Assembly (NCBI GenBank): GCA_003497765.1
Contig: DNNY01000130.1
Location: 1 to 8,174, forward strand
Direction of reading: 5' to 3'
Length of the DNA stretch: 8,174 bases
From: Oceanospirillaceae bacterium
GTDB taxonomy: Bacteria; Pseudomonadota; Gammaproteobacteria; Pseudomonadales; Balneatricaceae
Part shown: positions 5,820-8,174 of the stretch, piece by piece
Position numbering within the stretch: position 1 is the stretch's first letter
Layout: each line of letters opens with the position of its first letter
Notes under the pieces: model-generated
The model's input: only the letters and a program-made list of their open reading frames with translations
The model's database searches: none
Told to the model about the DNA's origin: nothing
Position numbers and translations under genes: made by a program

Positions 5820-7697
5820 ATGAGAGATATTAATTTCGATGAACATGATGAAATCAATCGTCCTGCTCCTGAACGCACGGACTTTGATGATTTAGCCGAT
5901 AATCTTATCAGCCGTCGCTCAGTAATGAGTAATGGTTTGATGTTTGGCGTTGGTGCCCTAGTTATGGGTGGTGCATCTATGGCGAATGCGGCCATCCCAG
6001 CAAGCAGCCGTTTAGGTTTTCAGGCCGTTCCAGCGAATGACCTAGACACAATTACTGTACCCAAGGGGTATAGATGGCAAGTAGTTACTGCTTGGGGCGA
6101 ACCAATGTGGAGCAGCGCACCTGACTTTAATCATGCTACTCGTGGGACAGCGGCTAGTCAGTCTTTAGCCTTTGGTGACAACAATGATGGAATGGCATTG
6201 TTTCGTGCCTTTGGTAAAAACCTACTCGCAGTCAACAACGAATATACCAACCGTGGCATCATGTTTGGTAATCGCGATTCTGGTCTTCCAGAATCGGCGG
6301 ATGACGTAAATAAAGGCAAAGCAGCCCATGGTATTAGTATTGTTGAAGTAGAACAAAAAAATGATCAATGGTCGCTGGTAAAAGACTCCAAGTTTAATCG
6401 TCGTATCACCCCTGATACGCCTATGGCAATTACGGGCCCAGCAAGGGGCCATGCCTTACTTCGCACAGTTGCCGATCCTAAGGGTGAAGTGAGCCTAGGC
6501 ACATGGAATAACTGTGGTAATGGCCGCACACCTTGGGGCACATACCTAACTTGTGAAGAAAACTTTAATGGCTATTTCTCTAGCAGCGATGAAAACCTAC
6601 CGCTAACTAATGAGCAAAAGCGCTATGGTATTAGCCATAAAGATTGGGGTTATGATTGGGCGCGCACAGATGATCGTTTTGACATTAGCAAACACCCCAA
6701 TGAACCCCATCGAGCTGGCTATATTGTGGAAATTGATCCAACAGATCCTACCTCTACACCGCGTAAACTAACCGCTTTGGGTCGCTTTAAACATGAAAAC
6801 GCTGAACTTGCATTGGCTCAGGATGGTCGTGTAGTGGTTTACATGGGTGATGATGAGCGCGGGGAATTTCTTTACCGTTTCGTTAGTGATGGTAAATACC
6901 AAGAAGGTGGTGATAATAGCAAACTACTGGAACAGGGTACGCTTTATGTGGCCAAATTTGAAGATGATTTAAGTGGCACTTGGTTAGCCTTAACGCCATC
7001 AACGACAGGTATGAGCGAAGCAGAAATTTGCATTTATACTCGTCAGGCAGCTTCGATTGTCGGTGCGACTACTATGGACCGCCCAGAATGGGTTGCGGTA
7101 AATCCTCACAAAGCCGAAGCCTATTGCGCCTTAACCAATAACAAGAATCGCGGTAAAAAGCCAAATAATGGTGGTGACAAGACCCCTGTAGGTGGCCCAA
7201 ACCCTCGCCTTGGTAATAACTATGGTCAGATTGTACGCTGGTTACCAGTAAATCAGGATCATGGTGCAGATATTTTTGCTTGGGATCTATTTGTTATGGC
7301 AGGCAACCCTACCCAACATAGTGATATGTATGCTGGCTCTGACAATATCGATGCCGACAATATGTTTAATTCACCCGACGGTTTGGCTTTTGATAGCAAG
7401 GGCCTATTGTGGATACAAACTGATGGCAATTACACGAATACAGGTGATTTTGCCGGCCAAGGAAATAATCAGATGCTAGTTGGTGACCCAGCAACCGGTG
7501 AAATTCGTCGCTTTATGGTAGGACCAAAGGAATGTGAAGTCACTGGCTTTGCCTGGTCTGCTGATGGGCGTACCATGTTTGTTGGTATTCAGCATCCTGG
7601 GGAGAAAGGTAATTCACACTTTCCCGGTGGTGGTGATAGTGTGCCACGCTCATGTGTGGTGGCCATTAGTCGTGAAAACGGTGAAACAATAGGCTAA
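5820..7697 (+). CDS. phoX: Tat-exported alkaline phosphatase, PhoX family (DUF839)
   Basis: This is a predicted phosphatase that releases inorganic phosphate from organic phosphate esters outside the cytoplasm. Characterised PhoX enzymes use iron and calcium rather than the zinc and magnesium of PhoA. From ATG 5820 it is 625 residues, a normal PhoX length. The N-terminus has about 30 acidic residues, then a twin-arginine motif SRRSVM (31-36), a hydrophobic stretch, and a likely cleavage near MANA (54-57), so it should be exported folded by Tat. Family motifs follow: LLAVNNEYTNRG (135-146), NNCGNGRTPWGTYLTCEEN (230-248), GRFKHENAELA (322-332), YMGDDERGEFLYRF (341-354), SPDGLAFDSKGLLWIQTDGN (518-537) and GIQHPGE (589-595). 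The Cys of NNC and the Glu residues of CEEN and KHE are probable metal ligands by recall of the family, not proven here. Its Pho promoter and divergence from pstS support the role. A broader DUF839 phosphatase or phosphodiesterase activity is possible. Confidence 0.93.
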   Translation: MRDINFDEHDEINRPAPERTDFDDLADNLISRRSVMSNGLMFGVGALVMGGASMANAAIPASSRLGFQAVPANDLDTITVPKGYRWQVVTAWGEPMWSSAPDFNHATRGTAASQSLAFGDNNDGMALFRAFGKNLLAVNNEYTNRGIMFGNRDSGLPESADDVNKGKAAHGISIVEVEQKNDQWSLVKDSKFNRRITPDTPMAITGPARGHALLRTVADPKGEVSLGTWNNCGNGRTPWGTYLTCEENFNGYFSSSDENLPLTNEQKRYGISHKDWGYDWARTDDRFDISKHPNEPHRAGYIVEIDPTDPTSTPRKLTALGRFKHENAELALAQDGRVVVYMGDDERGEFLYRFVSDGKYQEGGDNSKLLEQGTLYVAKFEDDLSGTWLALTPSTTGMSEAEICIYTRQAASIVGATTMDRPEWVAVNPHKAEAYCALTNNKNRGKKPNNGGDKTPVGGPNPRLGNNYGQIVRWLPVNQDHGADIFAWDLFVMAGNPTQHSDMYAGSDNIDADNMFNSPDGLAFDSKGLLWIQTDGNYTNTGDFAGQGNNQMLVGDPATGEIRRFMVGPKECEVTGFAWSADGRTMFVGIQHPGEKGNSHFPGGGDSVPRSCVVAISRENGETIG

Positions 7698-7715
7698 GGT
7701 TAAATGATTTCAAAC

Positions 7716-7741
7716 AAAAAGGGGCTAACAGCCCCTTTTTT
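7716..7741. terminator. Bidirectional rho-independent terminator shared by phoX and fur
   Basis: GGGGCT (7721-7726) pairs with AGCCCC (7730-7735) around a 3-nt loop. It is flanked by five As on the left and six Ts on the right, so it can end transcription in both directions. It lies 18 nt after the phoX stop and about 45 nt beyond the fur stop. The remaining DNA between it and fur (7742-7785) shows only two TTAATTA copies and no gene. Confidence 0.9.
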
Positions 7742-7785
7742 ATCTCCGCGCACAGCAAAGTGTTAATTATTTTGTTATCGTTTAA

Positions 7786-8174
7786 TTAGTCCTGACTAAT
7801 ACCATAAATATGCAAGGTACGGCCAGTGATTTCAAAACCTTGTTCTTTGGCAATCTCTTCAATGCGGGCATTTAAAATTGGATCATTAAATTCTTTTACG
7901 GTGCCTGTTTTAATACATACCAAATGATCGTGACTATCTTCCGTAGCCAATTCAAACACCGAGTGGTCACCTTCAAAACGATGCCTTACAACCAAACCTG
8001 CTGCTTCAAATTGAGTGAGCACACGGTATACAGTGGCTAAGCCTATGTCCTCACCTTGACCAATAAGCTGTTTGTAGATGTCTTCTGCGCTCCAATGGTC
8101 GGATTCATTAGCTTGCTCAAGACTCTGGTATATCTTTACCCTGGGCAGGGTCACTTTAAGGCCCGCTTTACGCA
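7786..8174 (-). CDS. fur: Ferric uptake regulator Fur (partial, 5' end beyond window)
   Basis: This is a cytoplasmic dimeric DNA-binding repressor that uses ferrous iron as co-repressor to control iron-uptake genes. At least 128 residues are visible. The first ones, RKAGLKVTLPRVKIYQSL, are the usual Fur N-terminus, so only about 6 to 15 residues are missing and the valine GTG at 8154 is internal, not a start. The winged-helix domain includes SAEDIYKQL and the recognition helix region GLATVYRVLTQFEAAG. Then come the hinge segment RHRFEGDHSVFEL and the dimerisation and metal region HDHLVCIKTGTVKEF. Only the first Cys of the E. coli CxxC zinc motif is present (CIKTG), as I recall for Pseudomonas Fur. 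The chain ends soon after HIYGISQD, without the C-terminal Cys-rich tail of E. coli Fur. The lack of that tail fits Fur of the Pseudomonas type; Zur or PerR is less likely. Confidence 0.94.
   Translation of the reverse strand, partial: RKAGLKVTLPRVKIYQSLEQANESDHWSAEDIYKQLIGQGEDIGLATVYRVLTQFEAAGLVVRHRFEGDHSVFELATEDSHDHLVCIKTGTVKEFNDPILNARIEEIAKEQGFEITGRTLHIYGISQD

Noticed and set aside
6222..6452. Minus-strand open frame inside phoX
   Set aside because: It is antisense to conserved PhoX motifs, with no ribosome site and no recognisable product.
7261..7479. Plus-strand open frame in another frame of phoX
   Set aside because: It overlaps conserved PhoX coding sequence, and the hydrophobic translation is a frame artefact.
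7763..7788. Two TTAATTA copies between the terminator and fur
   Set aside because: They are short AT-rich palindromes, one overlapping the fur stop codon, and are expected by chance in this base composition.
1..8174. Mobile elements, CRISPR arrays, tRNA/rRNA genes or defence genes
   Set aside because: None seen. Apart from about 310 bp between pstS and phoX and two shorter gaps, the whole window is accounted for by conserved phosphate genes and fur.

Overview
The window looks like chromosomal DNA from a Gram-negative gammaproteobacterium, probably a free-living aquatic one related to the Pseudomonas/Cellvibrio-type lineages. The reasons are the enlarged PstC and PstA permeases, a PstB with the N-terminal extension seen in Pseudomonas-type proteins, a Pseudomonas-type Fur with a single cysteine in its zinc motif, a Tat-exported PhoX phosphatase, and E. 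coli-style Pho boxes. Base composition is moderate (roughly mid-40s % GC by eye). The species cannot be named from this alone.

Layout, right to left for the minus-strand genes: fur (7786 to the right edge, minus, 5' end missing) converges on phoX (5820-7697, plus), and a bidirectional terminator lies between them. A 310-bp divergent control region (5510-5819) separates phoX from pstS (4535-5509, minus). After pstS come a strong terminator (4472-4503), a second Pho promoter (4354-4387), and then pstC (2070-4346), pstA (381-2060) and pstB (377 to the left edge, 3' end missing), all minus and tightly spaced. The usual downstream phoU and phoB/phoR would lie beyond the left edge, if present.

The genes form one phosphate-starvation module. 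PhoX releases phosphate from organic esters in the periplasm. PstS binds the free phosphate, PstC and PstA form the inner-membrane channel, and PstB supplies ATP hydrolysis. Three Pho boxes, before pstS, pstC and phoX, are each followed after exactly 10 nt by a plausible -10 hexamer. This is the layout expected for PhoB-activated promoters, so all three transcription units should be induced together under phosphate limitation.

Nothing here is a clearly novel system. The points most worth a second look are: the predicted leaderless (or nearly leaderless) start of pstC; the terminator plus internal Pho promoter that uncouples pstS from pstCAB; the large extra periplasmic domains of PstC and PstA; a perfect DnaA box inside a dyad in the pstS-phoX control region; and the iron-dependent phosphatase gene sitting next to fur. 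No mobile element, CRISPR array, tRNA or rRNA was seen.
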